Of a stretch of DNA of 64,000 bases, positions 36,340 through 48,932 are shown in pieces (positions within the stretch are counted from its first letter, which is position 1; every line of letters begins with the position of its first letter). The stretch comes from Inia geoffrensis (Eukaryota > Chordata > Mammalia > Artiodactyla > Iniidae), in contig CM070900.1 of assembly GCA_036417435.1 (NCBI GenBank), positions 170,552,815-170,616,814 of the forward strand. Direction: 5' to 3'. A model generated the notes under the pieces. That model searched no databases. It was not told where the DNA came from and saw only the letters and a list, made by a program, of their open reading frames with translations. Made by a program: the position numbers and the translations under genes.

Positions 36340-37485
36340 GGAGCCAAACAATAAGACTTTAAATTGCAGTAAAGTTGTCAGTCCATAAAATGAATCTTGA
36401 CCATGAGAATTACGAGAGAAGAAAGAACTAGGTTGATAAATCCCTTCTCTTTTCTACCACCTGTGAACTGATCTGAGGTATAGGTTATGAATACAAATTA
36501 TTTGATAATATCTTACTTGGCTGAAAAGCCTAGAATACCTGGCTCTTCTGTGCAGGGAGAGTCTATCCCAGCATCCAACTGATCTCCTTCTTTCTCTATT
36601 TTTCTCCTCTTTTGTCCTCATTCTCAGTGTCTTGGGTTTGTACTCACCAAATAAGAATGACCACTTATCTTTACTTCAGGAATTGTATTCTAAAAATCCC
36701 AAAGTGGAAAGCCAAAGATTTTATGTATTATTATGTATGTATTATGCAATTATGTATTATTTAAAATAATAATAACTTTTTATTTTAGCATTTGTAACAT
36801 AATCATACTTTGGGACATAGAAACTTCAAATTTCATTAGTTCTTCAATAAAGCTCACTAAAGTTATCCTTATGCAAATTTTGCTGTATCAAAGTATAGCC
36901 ACATTTTAGTACCTTAGCCTTTAAAATTGGAGTCTTAAATTTAGGAGTTTATACTGTTTTAAGTGCTGTACATAAGGGCAAACCAGTTTTTAATACATGT
37001 TTCCCATAGGATTTTTATAATTAATTAATACTTCAGCAAAGATGGCATCTGTAAAAATGTCTAATTTTATAAACTTCTAGTCTGAAAGTCAGTTATTGTT
37101 TCTGAAATATATTTTATAGAATCTAGTTTGTTACTTTGAAATTCTCTTGTTTCTGAAACAGACAACAGGACCCTAGAAGTGATTTTATTCATTCAACCAA
37201 TGCTTTCCTCCCTTAATATAGATGTATAAATATTTTGCTGCTCAGGACAGCAGTCAGAGATGGCTTCCTAGCAATTTAACCCTCTACTGAAGTATTTTCG
37301 TATTTTTACAAAGAGGACAGCTCCATCCGTTCACACAGGCTAAGCATCTGTCCTGCACTGGAGACTTAGGCAGCTGAGGATGGAAAGACAGGGTGGAGTT
37401 AAATTGTGAAGGGCTTTGAATGCCAGGGGGTTTGGGATTCCCAAAACAAACATGACCGTCATTTATTTTTAGAGACAAACCTTAG
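36340..37485. other. Unassigned AT-rich DNA
   Basis: No gene. 37380-37440 has an L2-like phrase (gtgaagggctttgaatgccag) but too little to call. Confidence 0.45.
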
Positions 37486-37489
37486 GGAA

Positions 37490-37845
37490 CCCCTCCCTCT
37501 ATAAATATCTAATAATAAATGAGTAGTTAAATAAACAATAGTATATCTACACAATGGAATAGTCTAATTATTAATATCAAGTTTCTGAAGACTCGTTAAT
37601 GACACAGAACAAGTGGAAAAAAATGTGTATAGAGTATAATACCAATTTAGTAACTACAAATATGAAGATAAGAATAGAAGAACCAACATCAAACTGTAAA
37701 CTGTGGTTATTTTTGGATGATAGTATTATACTTGACGTTTATTTTCATCATTACTTTTTTCTATGTTTTAACATTTTCTATAATGAGCACATATTACTTT
37801 TATAATGAATACATAATAAATGTTATTTTTCATAAAAAAAGAAAA
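37490..37845 (+). mobile_element. Old L1 3' end (L1ME-like)
   Basis: Words of a common old L1 3'UTR in order: 'tatatctacacaatggaata' (37542), 'aactgtggttatttttggat' (37699), 'ttctataatgagcacatatt' (37776), 'acttttataatgaa', then an A-rich end near 37840. Confidence 0.6.
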
Positions 37846-39000
37846 TTTTATGAGTCTGTAATATTTTTTAAAATCTTTCAGATTGCTTTACTTTTTGTAA
37901 TAATTTTTAAAATATATGATTCTTAATCTAAAATATTTAGTAGACTACCATGCATTAAATCAAAGTTCTGTAAAACATTCTGGTTTTAGATTGGAAATTT
38001 ATTGGATTTGTTCTCTACACAGTTTACTTATATGATTCTTACAAATTATTTGAAAAAGATATAACAAAATATTTTTATATTAAATTTTTTTCAAAGTTTG
38101 CAATGCAGCCACATTATTCTCAAAAAAGGATATATTTACATTATTTTTTGATCCCTATTTGAAAATGCATTGCAATGGATTCTATAATTTCAATGGCAAA
38201 ATAAAGGTTTCTATATGAAAAGAAATTAAAATTTTAAGCAGACAAAATTGATTTATTTACAATTTTGGAAAGGACTTTTTTATATAAGTTTGAACCATCG
38301 TGTTTTTAGAAAAATGTGTTTTATTATTTTATTTACAGTTAATAAAGAAAACACAAAATCATAACCAAAATTTGTGACCCAGAGAATCATTTTGATACCT
38401 AAGCCCAGCAGGCAATAAATGCTTATGAGGCTTTTTTAGTACAGATAAATTATTAGAGTGAAATACTATTAACGTCAAGTTCACACATAGCAATTGAAAG
38501 CCATGAAGCTCTTTCTGGGGCTTTGCCCATGTTAAAAAAGCAATTGCTATTTCTTTACTCAGTCTGAGGTTAGTTCTGATTTTTAATTAACATGAAAACA
38601 AGGACCTTCCTTTAAAACACTCTATTCCCGGGACTGTGTTCTTCCAATCTCTAATGAAAAAATAAACACCAGGTCTACTAAGCCTCATGCTAGGTTTAAT
38701 TGGGACTCATTTAATTTTTCTTTTCACAAACTCCTGGACCAAATATGTGATTTCACCTCTACTATGGAGGGTTTTCTGTCTTATTTTTACACACTTATGT
38801 TAACTGCTTACTATATTTATTCTATCAATCTTGCCTTATTTTTCCAACTTCATTCAAAATGTAAGAGAGGAAGGAGAAGGGAAAAGTGTTACAAATTAAG
38901 GAGATAAATCTACCAGTAGATTAACTAGATAATTTTATTATTGCCTAAGAAAGTGAGTTAAGGTGATAAATTTCTCTGATGGGAGAGAGGGGGAAAAAAC
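37846..39000. other. Unassigned AT-rich DNA
   Basis: No gene or clear repeat recognised. Confidence 0.5.
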
Positions 39001-39004
39001 ATAT

Positions 39005-39560
39005 GAATAAATAAAACATATGTCATTACAGTTTTAAAATATTTTCTTATGAAAAATTGTAACCGTACAGAGGTGAAATAATGCACCTATATATTTACCT
39101 CCTAGATTCTAGAAATGAACATATAGTTTTATCATCTATCTATCTACCTGTCCACTACGACTTCTGTTCATTTGTCAATCTATCTCAGTTTTCTGATGCA
39201 TTTCAAATGAAGTTGCAGACACAATCCATTTCAATCCTAAAGAGTTCAGCATGCACAAAAGTAACTAGAATGCAATATTTGTTTACATGCTTTTGCATTT
39301 GTTTTTAGGTAAACTTGATACACAGAGATATGTACAAATCCTGGGTATACTGTTCATGAGAGTTTTGAGAAATGCATATATTATATAATTGAAACTTCTA
39401 TCATGATAAATCATTACCATTTCCTTGGAAAGTTCCTTCAATCTCTTTCCCAGGCTCCTTGACCTTATTTCCTCAAAGGCAACCATTAATCCAATTTTTT
39501 TCACTGCAGATTAGTTTTGCCTATTCCAGAAAGTCAAACATAGACCCATTTATCTTTTTA
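39005..39560 (-). mobile_element. Probable old L1M 3'UTR, antisense
   Basis: 'ttttcttatgaaaaattg' (39041), 'aagttgcagacacaatcc' (39211) and 'gattagttttgcctattcca' (39510) match the order of a reversed L1M 3'UTR. Divergence is high. A short TATC run lies at 39133-39150. Confidence 0.5.
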
Positions 39561-39739
39561 CATTCCGTGAATTGTTTACAGGTGCTTTGCATTACCCACT
39601 TTACAGAACAGAAAAAAATTGGCCAGAATTATTATATTATAAAATATGCTCATAATACTATCTTCCTTAAGTGTTTTGATTTTATAAAAGTTATTATTGT
39701 TGATTTAATTTTTTAAAATTTCCCCAAAATATTCAAGCT

Positions 39740-40500
39740 TAACCAATGACCTGGGCTAATTTTAGTAAGTAATATTTTTCTAGGAATTTGTCTAAATTGA
39801 TGATTTCAAATAAGTTTTCAAATCTGTAGGTTTATAGTAGTTTATAATTTTTCTCTAATATGTTAATTGCTGATGTAAATGTCATTGTATTCCCTTTATA
39901 TTTATGAATTATTTGTGCTTTCAGTATTTTTTCCTTTATGTCTATTATTCTGTACAAAATAGGTTAGAGTAGCTTTAACTTCACAATTTTAAAAGTTCTT
40001 TTCTTTATTTACTAATTGCTAGTTTTAACTTTAAATCTTCCCTTTCAAGTGATTTAGGTTTTTTTTCTAATTTACAAATTTGATGTTGAACTTATTATTG
40101 TTACCCTGTCTGATGCAGAATGTAAGGCTATCAATATCCATGAATGTGTTTTGACTTAATTCTAGACATTTTGTTATCTAGAATTACATTATTTTTTCTA
40201 TGAATTTTCAGATCTTCATTATGATCTGTCTCATGAATTATTAAAATTACTTTTATTAATTTTAAAAGTGGATGTATTCTTAAATTTTTAAAGTTTTCAT
40301 GTTTGTTTTGTTTTACTTATTGATTTCTCAATTGTTTTGTAGTCAAATAATATGGTCTGATGATAACAGTTACTAGAAAGTTGTTATCAATCCAGAGATT
40401 ACCATCTTGAGCAATCTGAGTTTGAGATATTGGATACAGGACATGCATTTAGGACCATAAGTGCATCTTCCAAATAGTTTCAAGTGGTTTCCCCCTGAGT
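39740..40500 (-). mobile_element. Very old L1 ORF2, antisense
   Basis: 'ctaggaatttgtctaaattg' (39781) and 'gtaggtttatagtagtttat' (39826) resemble the antisense ORF2 linker region of mammalian L1. 'ttgtagtcaaataatatggtctg' (40339) fits the antisense of the endonuclease end. No open frame remains. Confidence 0.45.
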
Positions 40501-40647
40501 AAGATCTGTCCCTTCTTACTTCAATGTTAACTCACTCACTGCTTTAGGGACTTCCCACATAATCCAAGGCTCTGGCCAACTGAAAATACAGTCACTGTTT
40601 CCAAATATTAGATTTAAAAATTTTGCTTTATAATTATTATAATAATG

Positions 40648-40754
40648 ATATCATATATCATAATTATATATGATATATCATCGTATATGCCAATTTCTTA
40701 TAAATTGACTCTGGTCTATTTTAGATAAACATATAGACCCTGGTCAATTTATAA
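40648..40754. repeat. AT palindrome and 22-bp imperfect inverted repeat
   Basis: An AT palindrome at about 40648-40680 (TGATATCATATATCA ... TGATATATCA) is followed by a longer inverted repeat. Its arm 40698-40719 (TTATAAATTGACTCTGGTCTAT) pairs with 40733-40754 at 19 of 22 positions, across a 13-base loop. Confidence 0.8.
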
Positions 40755-40759
40755 TCTCA

Positions 40760-41699
40760 ATTATTTTTAATTTTTGATCTTTAAAAAATGGAATATTGTG
40801 TTTCTCAGTTTTAGTTTTTATGTTACTCTATTTTCAGCAGTGTCTGTTTTCTTATGTATTGCCTCTTACACGGGGTCACCTTCTATAATCATTTCCATTT
40901 CTCTTCTATATATTTCTTGAACTTTGTTAGCTTATTTTTCACCCTCTTCTGTTATCAATCAGGAGTCTTTTACGTCTGTTTTGAGACCATTCTTACTTTT
41001 TTTACAAAAAATTCTTTCAATCAATATTGATATTTTTGACAATTTTCACCTGCTTGGGAGCAACATTTGTAGAGATTAGAAGGTGGGACTAGTTTTCTTT
41101 ACCTGCAAATTTTCCATGTTCTTTTATATCTTTGTATTCATCCACTACTGCTTGTGTAACTGTTATTTCTGTGGTGAGGTATTGTTTTGTTTTATTTTTG
41201 GTAGTGCAGGATTTTAACTTTGATTCCTAGCAGGAGATGCCTTTGGATACATTCTTAAGATGGAATGGGAGATCTCCAGTAGCTTAAAGTCATCTATTTG
41301 GATGCACTTATCTAAATATACATTGGCCATTTATTCAGTGATCTAATGTATTGGTTTTGCCAGTTGGTAAGCATCACTATTGAGTATAAACTCAATTACA
41401 AAGAAAGTAAGCACAAGATTCAGTCTGTTTTTTTTCCAGGCTTTCTTTGGGATGTATTCATGTCAAAACCACCTATGTAATCAGTCCACTATAAACCCCA
41501 CCTCTCACCAATGTATCAGGTGACTTACTGAGTCCACAGGTATTAACGTCACTTCACAAATAATGTCCTATAATTCTATGGCCGGGTCAGATCCTTTTGT
41601 TTTAGGGCAAAGCTACCATGGACTGAAATTCCCTTGAGAGAAAGCTAAAAGGAAGATATACATCTAATATTTGTATGGTTCTCTTCAAGAAAATCTAGC
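40760..41699. other. Unassigned DNA
   Basis: AT-rich, with slightly higher GC from 41200. Possibly further antisense L1 (40800-41050) and decayed ERV interior. No gene. Confidence 0.35.
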
Positions 41700-41825
41700 C
41701 TTGCTTTTTGCAATACCCTATACCCAGTTTCCCTTAACTGTTAATATCTTACTTTACTATGGTACATTTGTAACAACTAATGAACCAATATTGATGCATC
41801 ATTATTATTAGAGTTCTTAATTTAT
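41700..41825 (-). mobile_element. Old L1M fragment, antisense
   Basis: 'tacccagtttcccttaactg' (41721), 'tggtacatttgtaacaacta' (41760) and 'aaccaatattgatgcatcat' (41784) match a reversed L1M 3' region, related to 30950-31030. Confidence 0.55.
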
Positions 41826-42680
41826 TTGTATATCACTAGTTTTTATTTATATCCTTTTTTATTTCTGTTCCAGGATGACAATGAGTATACCTCACTACAT
41901 TGCCTTGTCACGTTTCCTTAGGCTCCTCTAGCCTCTGAACTTTCTCAGCAGAAGTGTCTTCTGAGTAGTAATATTGGCTATTTATAACAAGTAAATATCA
42001 CTCAAGAAGTAAAATCCCCAAAAGGCTTACCGTTTCTTCATCTAAATTATACTAAAGAATTTCTAGCATTGCCACTTAATTTATTATGTATAGCTATTGA
42101 GGCCAGGTCTTAGTCAATTAGCCTAAGAAATAATTAAAACCATTCAAAGCTGCTAGACCTACCACACTATATCTAGTTGCTTGTACATATTTAAATAAGT
42201 TCTTTCATGTATATTCATGTTCTTTACTTTTTAGTGGACCACCCTCAGAATCTGTTAATATGGTATCTAGTACCACACATTTTCCAGGTCCCCACTCCCA
42301 GTATTTTTATCCAAATACTATAATTCTCTTGGTGGGAAAACTTTGTGCTTTCAGGTTTGTTTGTTAATTCACTTAATGAAGTAGCCAGTATACAAAGCTC
42401 TTGCATTTCTACCGTCCTTTAAGTGAAAGTAAAAAGGCTTCCTGCAAAAACCTGCTTTCACTGCACTGCATGTTACAACATTCCAGGTGTGTCCAAGTAA
42501 TAATAAAAATATTTCCTTTGCCAGTGTTTTTTGTGGGATACTGATGTCCCATACCTAAATATGAATTGAATTTTCAGTGCTGTCACTTTCAATAACCCAG
42601 TTAAACAAGGACAGATTTCTCCCAGTGACAGCGAACAACTGGCCAAGATTCGTCATGTACCTATGCCTTAGTTGCCAGCC
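41826..42680. other. Unassigned DNA
   Basis: Mixed composition, no gene, no family named. Confidence 0.45.
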
Positions 42681-43230
42681 TGTAGTTTTTTAGTTATCTA
42701 TTGTGGTGTTACCTACTTTTCTAGAACTTAGTGGCTTAATAAAAACCGTAATTACATTATTTCTTATAATTCTGTTGTCTGACTGGGGCCCAGCTGGGTG
42801 TCCTTATGCCCTTCTGTTTGGAGTCTCTTATGTAACTATGGTCAGATGGTTGCTCCAAGATGGCTTCGTGTACGTATCTTGTGTTGTCAGGGAAGCCTGG
42901 TTTTGGGGCTCAGTAAGACACTGAACTCCTGAGTCTCAGTCTCACTGCAGCTTTGCTGTGTCCAGATGGCCTCTTTTGGGGGTCTTTCCATGTGTTCTCC
43001 CAGTAGTGTTTCTTAATTTTTATATAAGAACTCAGGGTTTCCAGGAGTGAAAAGTGGAAACTATTATGGCTTCATAAGGCAAATCGTGCAACTGGCACAA
43101 GGTTGCCTCTGCCACATTTAGTTAAAGTGAATCACAGGGCCTGACTAATTTAATAGGTGAGGAGACTACACTAAGATGTGAGTATTGAGAGGTGTGATGA
43201 TTCATCAGGGCCATGTCTGAGAACTAACTA
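42681..43230 (+). mobile_element. MLT1-type LTR (ERVL-MaLR)
   Basis: Begins with the typical MLT1J/K-like opening 'ttagttatctattgtggtgt' (42691) and 'agaacttagtggcttaataa' (42723). It continues with 'attctgttgtctgactgggg' (42769) and 'agatggcctcttttgggggt' (42964). The 73-codon frame at 42703-42924 lies entirely within it and is not a gene. Ends are approximate. Confidence 0.65.
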
Positions 43231-43856
43231 AGACAAGTGGAGAGAAAGACAGTTTCACTCCTTAGAGATTTCACCAGACTCAGAACATGGAAGACTTGCT
43301 AAAAACGTAGTTTCAATTCTGAGAAAGCAAGATGTGGCAACTATCTACCACATGATGGAATCCTACTCCCAAGAAGTGCAGGTGCCTCTTCTGTACGGTG
43401 TGTTGACAAAATGATCCTCTGAGGGCAAGAACAATATTTTTAAAAAAATAGTTGCTCTCTACTTTTGTTATCCAGGTGATCTTTTCTAACTCCAAGAGTT
43501 AACCCCTGTTTCTTGCTAGTGTCTGTGGCATAATGGAAATTTCTAATTTATAGGGAAATTCTTTTACCAATTCTAGAGGTATTTATGCCAAAATGATACT
43601 CGAATCTCCAGATTCTTGTCCTGCCACATATTCGTTTTTCTGCTCTGACAGTACAGATATATTTGATAAGGATAGGGTTTCAATATGAATTTGACAAAAA
43701 TGATAAGAAATACAGGAATTCTTCCTGAACCATCACCAGTTCTTCTGTAAGATGCTTGAAGGAACATGAAATATTTAATTATTATCTAGAAGGTATATAT
43801 CTCATATCTTTCTGCAGGTGTCTGTGCTAAGCTCTGCAAAAATTTCAGCCAAGACC
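43231..43856. other. Unassigned DNA
   Basis: No gene or named repeat; ends at the target site of the antisense L1. Confidence 0.5.
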
Positions 43857-43869
43857 TTGACATATTCCT
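43857..43869. repeat. Target-site duplication of antisense L1
   Basis: TTGACATATTCCT, repeated exactly at 45077-45089. Confidence 0.95.
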
Positions 43870-45076
43870 TTTTTAAAATTAATTTTTATTGGAGTAAAGT
43901 TGATTTACAGTGTTGTGTTAGTTTCTACTGTACAGCAAAGTGAATCAGTTATACATATACATATATCCACTCTTTTTTAAGATTTTTTTTCCATACAGGT
44001 CATTACAGAGTATTAAGTAGAGTTCCCTGTGCTATACAGTAGGTTCTTATTAGTTATCTATTTTAAATATAGTAGAGTGTATATGTCAATCCCAATCTCC
44101 CAATTTATCCCTCCCCCCCTTTTCCCCCTTGGTAACCATAAGTTTGTTTTCTATACCTGTGACTCTATTTCAGTTTTGTAAATAAGTTCATTTGTACCAT
44201 TATTTTTTAGATTCCACATGTAAGCAATATCATATGATATCTGTCTTTCTCTGTCTGACTTACTTCACTCAGTATGACAATCTCTAGGTCCATCCATGTT
44301 GCTGCAAATGGCATTATTTTGTTCTTTTTTATGGCTGAGTAATATCCCATTGTATATACGTCCCACCTCTTCTTTATCCATTCCTCTGCTGATGGACATT
44401 TAGGCTGCTTCCATGTCCTGGTTATTGTAAATAGTGTTGCAGTGAACATTGGGATGCATGTATCTTTTCGAATTATGTTTTTCTCCAGATATATGACCAG
44501 GGGTGGGACTGATGGATCATATGGTAGCTCTATTTTTAGTTTTCTAAGGAACCTCCATACTGTTCTCCATAGTGGCTATACCGATTTTCATTCCCACCAG
44601 CAGTGCAAGAGGGTTCCCTTTTCTCCACACCCTCTCCAGCATTTATTGTTTGCAGACTTTTTGATGGCCATTCTGACTGGTGTGAGGTGACACCTCACTG
44701 CAGTTTTGATTTGCGTTTCTCTAATAATTAGTGACGTTGAGCATCTTTTCACGTGCCTCTTGGCCAGCTGTATGTCTTCTCTGGAGAAACATCTATTTAG
44801 ATCTTCCATCCATATTTTGATTGTGTTTTTTATTTTTATATTGAGCTGCATGACCTGTTTGTATGTTTTGAAGATTAATTCCTTGTCAGTTGCTTCATTT
44901 GCAAATATTTTCTCCCATTCTGTGGGTTGTCTTTTTGTTTTGTTTATGGTTCCCTTTGTTGTGCAAAGGATTTTAAGTTTTATTAGGTCTCCTTTGTTTT
45001 GTTTTTGTTTTTTATTACTCTGGGAGGTAGATCAAAAAAGATCTTGCTACAGCTTATGCCAGAGAGTTTCTGTCTA
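43870..45076 (-). mobile_element. 5'-truncated L1, antisense, 1.2 kb
   Basis: The 3'UTR complement (43870-44200) is followed by the C-terminal part of ORF2 on the minus strand, including the cysteine-rich segment ([18 protein letters not shown], complement of about 44590-44660) and [20 protein letters not shown] further on. Frames are broken between these pieces. A perfect 13-base duplication TTGACATATTCCT flanks it (43857-43869 and 45077-45089). The 3'UTR is of the 'ctgtgctatacag' type, different from the long L1 at 45942. Confidence 0.95.
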
Positions 45077-45089
45077 TTGACATATTCCT

Positions 45090-45928
45090 AATTTCCAGTA
45101 CTCTCTAATTTTCAGTTGGTCACGAACACAAAATGAATAGAATATCAAAGTACACAGTATCTTGTAGAAGAAAAAAAAAGGAAGCAAGAATACTAATTTA
45201 CCATATAGATCCAGTAATAGCCTTATATTTTTTATCGTTGTTTAAGAAGCATAAATTACAAGGGACAAAAGAAAGCTCTTGACTTTTCAATACAGAGAAC
45301 TGCACCTTAATAAACATGATCCAATCAGTGTCTGGAATCTCCTCACTTAGGTGGACTTTGCCTCTTTTCTGGGTTGAAGGTATAATGAAACAGGGAAATA
45401 GAAAGTGGATACGGAGACACAGAGATAGACATATTTGTTAGGTTAACGCTTTTTAACACCACAATCAGCTATGAAAAGGCAATTTAGTTTCTTTTTCTTT
45501 TAATCCTAAATTCATCTGTTTTTCCTTCTAAGTCTCTGCCAACATAGTAATGAGAAATGCAATCAATATAGATTCCACTCAGATAAACACTCCAAAGCAA
45601 CAAAAGGGAATTGAGTGAAACAGTCACTGTATTTCAGTAAAATCTATTTCTCATAACTTTGGGAATTAACATGTATAATTACTTGTAGCAAAATTAATGA
45701 AAAAGTGAAAGGATCATCCATAAATATATAAATTATACTAATGGATTTCTATGCTTCCTCCACGCTCATATTTAATCTGTTATAAAATACACTTTACAGT
45801 TTCCATCCTCAACCTGTCTCATGTCTAAACTTCCATCTGAATATGTCTCATACAAATATTCCAACTAAGACATTCATCTATAGAATGAATAACTGAACCC
45901 GAGAAGGAGTATTATAAAGCTAAAATTA
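45090..45928. other. Unassigned AT-rich DNA
   Basis: Single-copy-looking sequence between two L1 insertions; no gene. Confidence 0.5.
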
Positions 45929-45941
45929 AACCTAGTTACAG
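45929..45941. repeat. Target-site duplication, left of full-length L1
   Basis: AACCTAGTTACAG, repeated exactly at 53110-53122. The original site reads ATT/AAACC, consistent with the TT/AAAA preference of L1 endonuclease. Confidence 0.97.
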
Positions 45942-47983
45942 GAGAGAGGGGGAAGATGGCAGAAGAGTAAGCGCGGAGATCACCTTCCTCCCCACAGATA
46001 CAGCAGAAATACATCTACACGTGAACAACTCCTACAGAACACCTACTGAACGCTGGCAGAAGACCTCAGACCTCCCAAAAGGCAAGAAACTCCCCACGTA
46101 CCTGGGTAGGGCAAAAGAAAAAAGAATAAACAGAGACAAAAGAATAGGGATGGGACGTGCACCAGTGGGAAGGAGCTGTGAAGGAGGAAATGTTTCCACA
46201 CACTAGAAGCCCCTTCGTGGGCGGAGACTGCGGGTGGCGGAGGGGGGAAGCTTCAAAGCCACGGCGGAGAGCGCAGCAACAGGGGTGCGGAGGGCAAAGT
46301 GTAGAGATTCCCTCACAGGGGATCGGTGCCGACTGGCACTCACCAGCCCAAGAGGCTTGTCTGCTCACTCACCGGGGCGGGCGAGGCTGGGAGCTGAGGC
46401 TCGGGCTTCAGTCGGAGCACAGGGAGAGGACTGGGGTTGGCAGCGTGAACACATCCTGAAGGGGTTAGTGCACCACGGCTAGCCGGGAGGGAGTCCGAGG
46501 AAAAGTCTGGACTGCCGAAGAGGCAAGAACTTTTTCTTCCCTCTTTGTTTCCTGGTGCGCAAGGAGAGGGGATTAAGAGCGCTGCTTAAAGGAGCTCCAG
46601 AGATGGACGCGAGCCGCGGCTAACAGCGTGGACCCCAGAGATGGGCATGGGACGCTAAGGCTGCTGCTGCAGCCACCAAGACCTGTGTGCGAGCACAGGT
46701 CACTATCCACACCCCCCTTCCAGGAGCTTGTGCAGCCCGCCACTGCTTGGGTCCCGGGATCCAGGGACAACTCCACCGGGAGAACGCACGGCTCGCCTCA
46801 GGCTGGTGCAACATCACGCTGGCCTCTGATGCCGCAGGCTCGCCCCGGCACTCTGTGCCCCTCCCTCCTCCCAGCCTGAGTGAGCCAGAGCCCCCGAATC
46901 AGCGGCTCCTCACTCCTGGCTGAGTGAAGAACAGACGCCCTCCGGCCACCTACAGGCAGAGGCGGCGCCAAATCCAAAGCTGAACCCCGGAAGCTGTGTA
47001 AACAAAGAAGAGAAAGGGAAATCTCTCCCAGCAGCCTCAGGAGCAGCTGATTAAATCTCCACCATCAACTTGATGTACCCTGCATCTGTGGAACACCTGA
47101 CTAGGCAACGTATCACCCCAAATTGAGGAGGTGGACTTTGAGAGCAAGATTTATTATTTTTTCCCCTTTTCTTCTTTTTGAGAGTGTGTATGTATATTCG
47201 TCTGTGTGAGATTTTGTCTGTATAGCTTTGTTTTCACCATTTGTCCTAGGGTTCTATCCGTCCCTTTTTTTTTTTTTTTACTGTTTTAAAATTTTTTTTT
47301 CTTAATACTTATTTTTTAATAACTTTATTTTATCTTATTTTATTTTACCTTCTTTCTTTCTTTTCTTTCTTTCTCTTTCTTTCTTCATTTCTTCCTTTCT
47401 TTCTCTTTCTTTCTTCCTTTCTTTCTGTCCTTTCTTCTTCTAATAATTCTTTCTTTCTACTTTTTCTCCCTTTTATTCTGAGCCGTGTGGATGAAAGTCT
47501 CTTGGTGCTAGAGCCAGGAGTCAGTACTGTGCCTCTGAGGTTGGGAGAGCCAACTTCAGGACACTGGTCGACAAGAGACCTCCCAGCTCCACTTGATATC
47601 AAATGGAGAAAATCTCCCAGAGATCTCCATCTCAACACCAGCACCCAGCTTCACTCAACGACCACCAAGCCACAGTGCTGGACACCCTATGCCAAACAAC
47701 TAGCAAGACAGGAACACAACCCCACCCATTAGCAGAGAGGCTGCCTAAAATCATAATAAGTCCACAGACACCCCAAAACACACACCACCAGACGTGGACT
47801 TGCCCAGCAGAAAGACAAGATCCAGCCTCATCCACCAGAACACAGGCACTAGTCCCCTCCACCAGGAAGCCTACACAGCCCACTAAACCAACTTTAGCCA
47901 CTGGGGACAGACACCAAAAACAATGGGAACTACGAACCTGCAGCCTGCAAAAAGGAGACCCCAAACACAGTAAGTGCAGCAAA
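45942..47983 (+). promoter_or_regulatory. L1 5'UTR with internal promoter
   Basis: The first 20 bases carry AAGATGGC (45953-45960), the YY1-type motif used by mammalian L1s for correct initiation. GC content is high (46140-46930), in strong contrast to the flanks. A pyrimidine-rich (TTTC)n stretch at 47344-47475 is a microsatellite within the UTR. Small frames of 60-146 codons here, on both strands, are not known proteins. Confidence 0.85.
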
Positions 47984-48874
47984 ATGAGAAGACAGAAAAA
48001 CACACGGCAGACAAAGAGCAAGATAAAAATCCACCAGACCTAACAAATGAAGAGGAAATAGGCAGTCTACGTGAAAAAGAATTCAGAATAATGATAGTAA
48101 AGATGATCCAAAAACTTGGAAACAGAATAGACAAAATGCAAGAAACATTTAACAAGGACCTAGAAGAACTAAAGATGAAAGAAGCAACGATGAACAATAC
48201 AATAAATGAAATTAAAAATACTCATATGGGATCAATAGCAGAATAACTGAGGCAGAAGAATGGATAAGTGACTGGAAGAGAAAATAGTGGAAATAACTAC
48301 TGCAGAGCAGAATAAAGAAAAAAGAATGAAAAGAACTGAGGACAGTCTTAGAGACCTCTGGGACAACATTAAACCCACCAACAATCGAATTATAGGGATT
48401 CCAGAAGACGAAGAGAAAAAGAAAAGGACTGAGAAAATATCTGAAGAGATTATAGTTGAAAACTTCACTAATATGGGAAAGGGAATAGTTAATCAAGTAC
48501 AGGAAGCACATAGAGCCCCATACAGGATAAATCCAAGGAGAATCACGCCAAGACACATATTAATCAAGCTGTCAAAAATTAAATACAATGAAAACATATT
48601 AAAAGCAGCAAGGGAAAAACAACAAATAACACACAAGGGATTCCCCATAAGGTTAAGTGCTGATCTTTCAGCAGAAACTCTGCAAGCCAGAAGAGACTGG
48701 CAGGACATATTTAAAGTGATGAAGGAGAAAAACCTACAACCAAGATTACTCTACCCAGCAAGGATCTCATTCAGATTTCATGGAGAAATTAAAACCTTTA
48801 CAGACAAGAAAAAGCTGAGAGAGTTCAGCACCACAAAACCAGCTTTACAACAAATGCTAAAGGAACTTCTCTAG
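47984..48874 (+). pseudogene. L1 ORF1 (RNA-binding chaperone), three frameshifts
   Basis: In intact L1s, ORF1p is a trimeric RNA-binding protein that coats L1 RNA in the cytoplasm. The start ATG is at 47984 (MRRQKNTRQ). One missing base near 48010 moves the frame, and a coiled-coil-like stretch follows (EIGSLREKEFRIMIVKMIQK, 48055 on). A second missing base near 48225 and a third near 48272 shift it twice more. From 48287 to 48874 the frame is open and holds the RRM and C-terminal domain (RIIGIPEDEEK; AAREKQQITHKG; end PALQQMLKELL). Codon phases go 2, 1, 0, 2, exactly as three single deletions predict. Total length is about 297 codons, normal for this family. It cannot make a full protein. 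Confidence 0.93.
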
Positions 48875-48932
48875 GCAAGAAACACAAGAGAAGGAAAAGA
48901 CATACAATAACAAAACCAAAACAATTAAGAAA

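Noticed and set aside
42703..42924. 73-codon hydrophobic frame
   Set aside because: Entirely within an MLT1-type LTR.
47345..47644. Antisense 99-codon frame rich in K, E and R
   Set aside because: It is the complement of the (TTTC)n tract in the L1 5'UTR; low complexity.
46021..48043. Several 60-146 codon frames on both strands in the L1 5'UTR
   Set aside because: GC-rich UTR gives chance open frames; none matches a domain. The 146-codon frame at 47603-48043 only includes the first 20 codons of ORF1 at its end.
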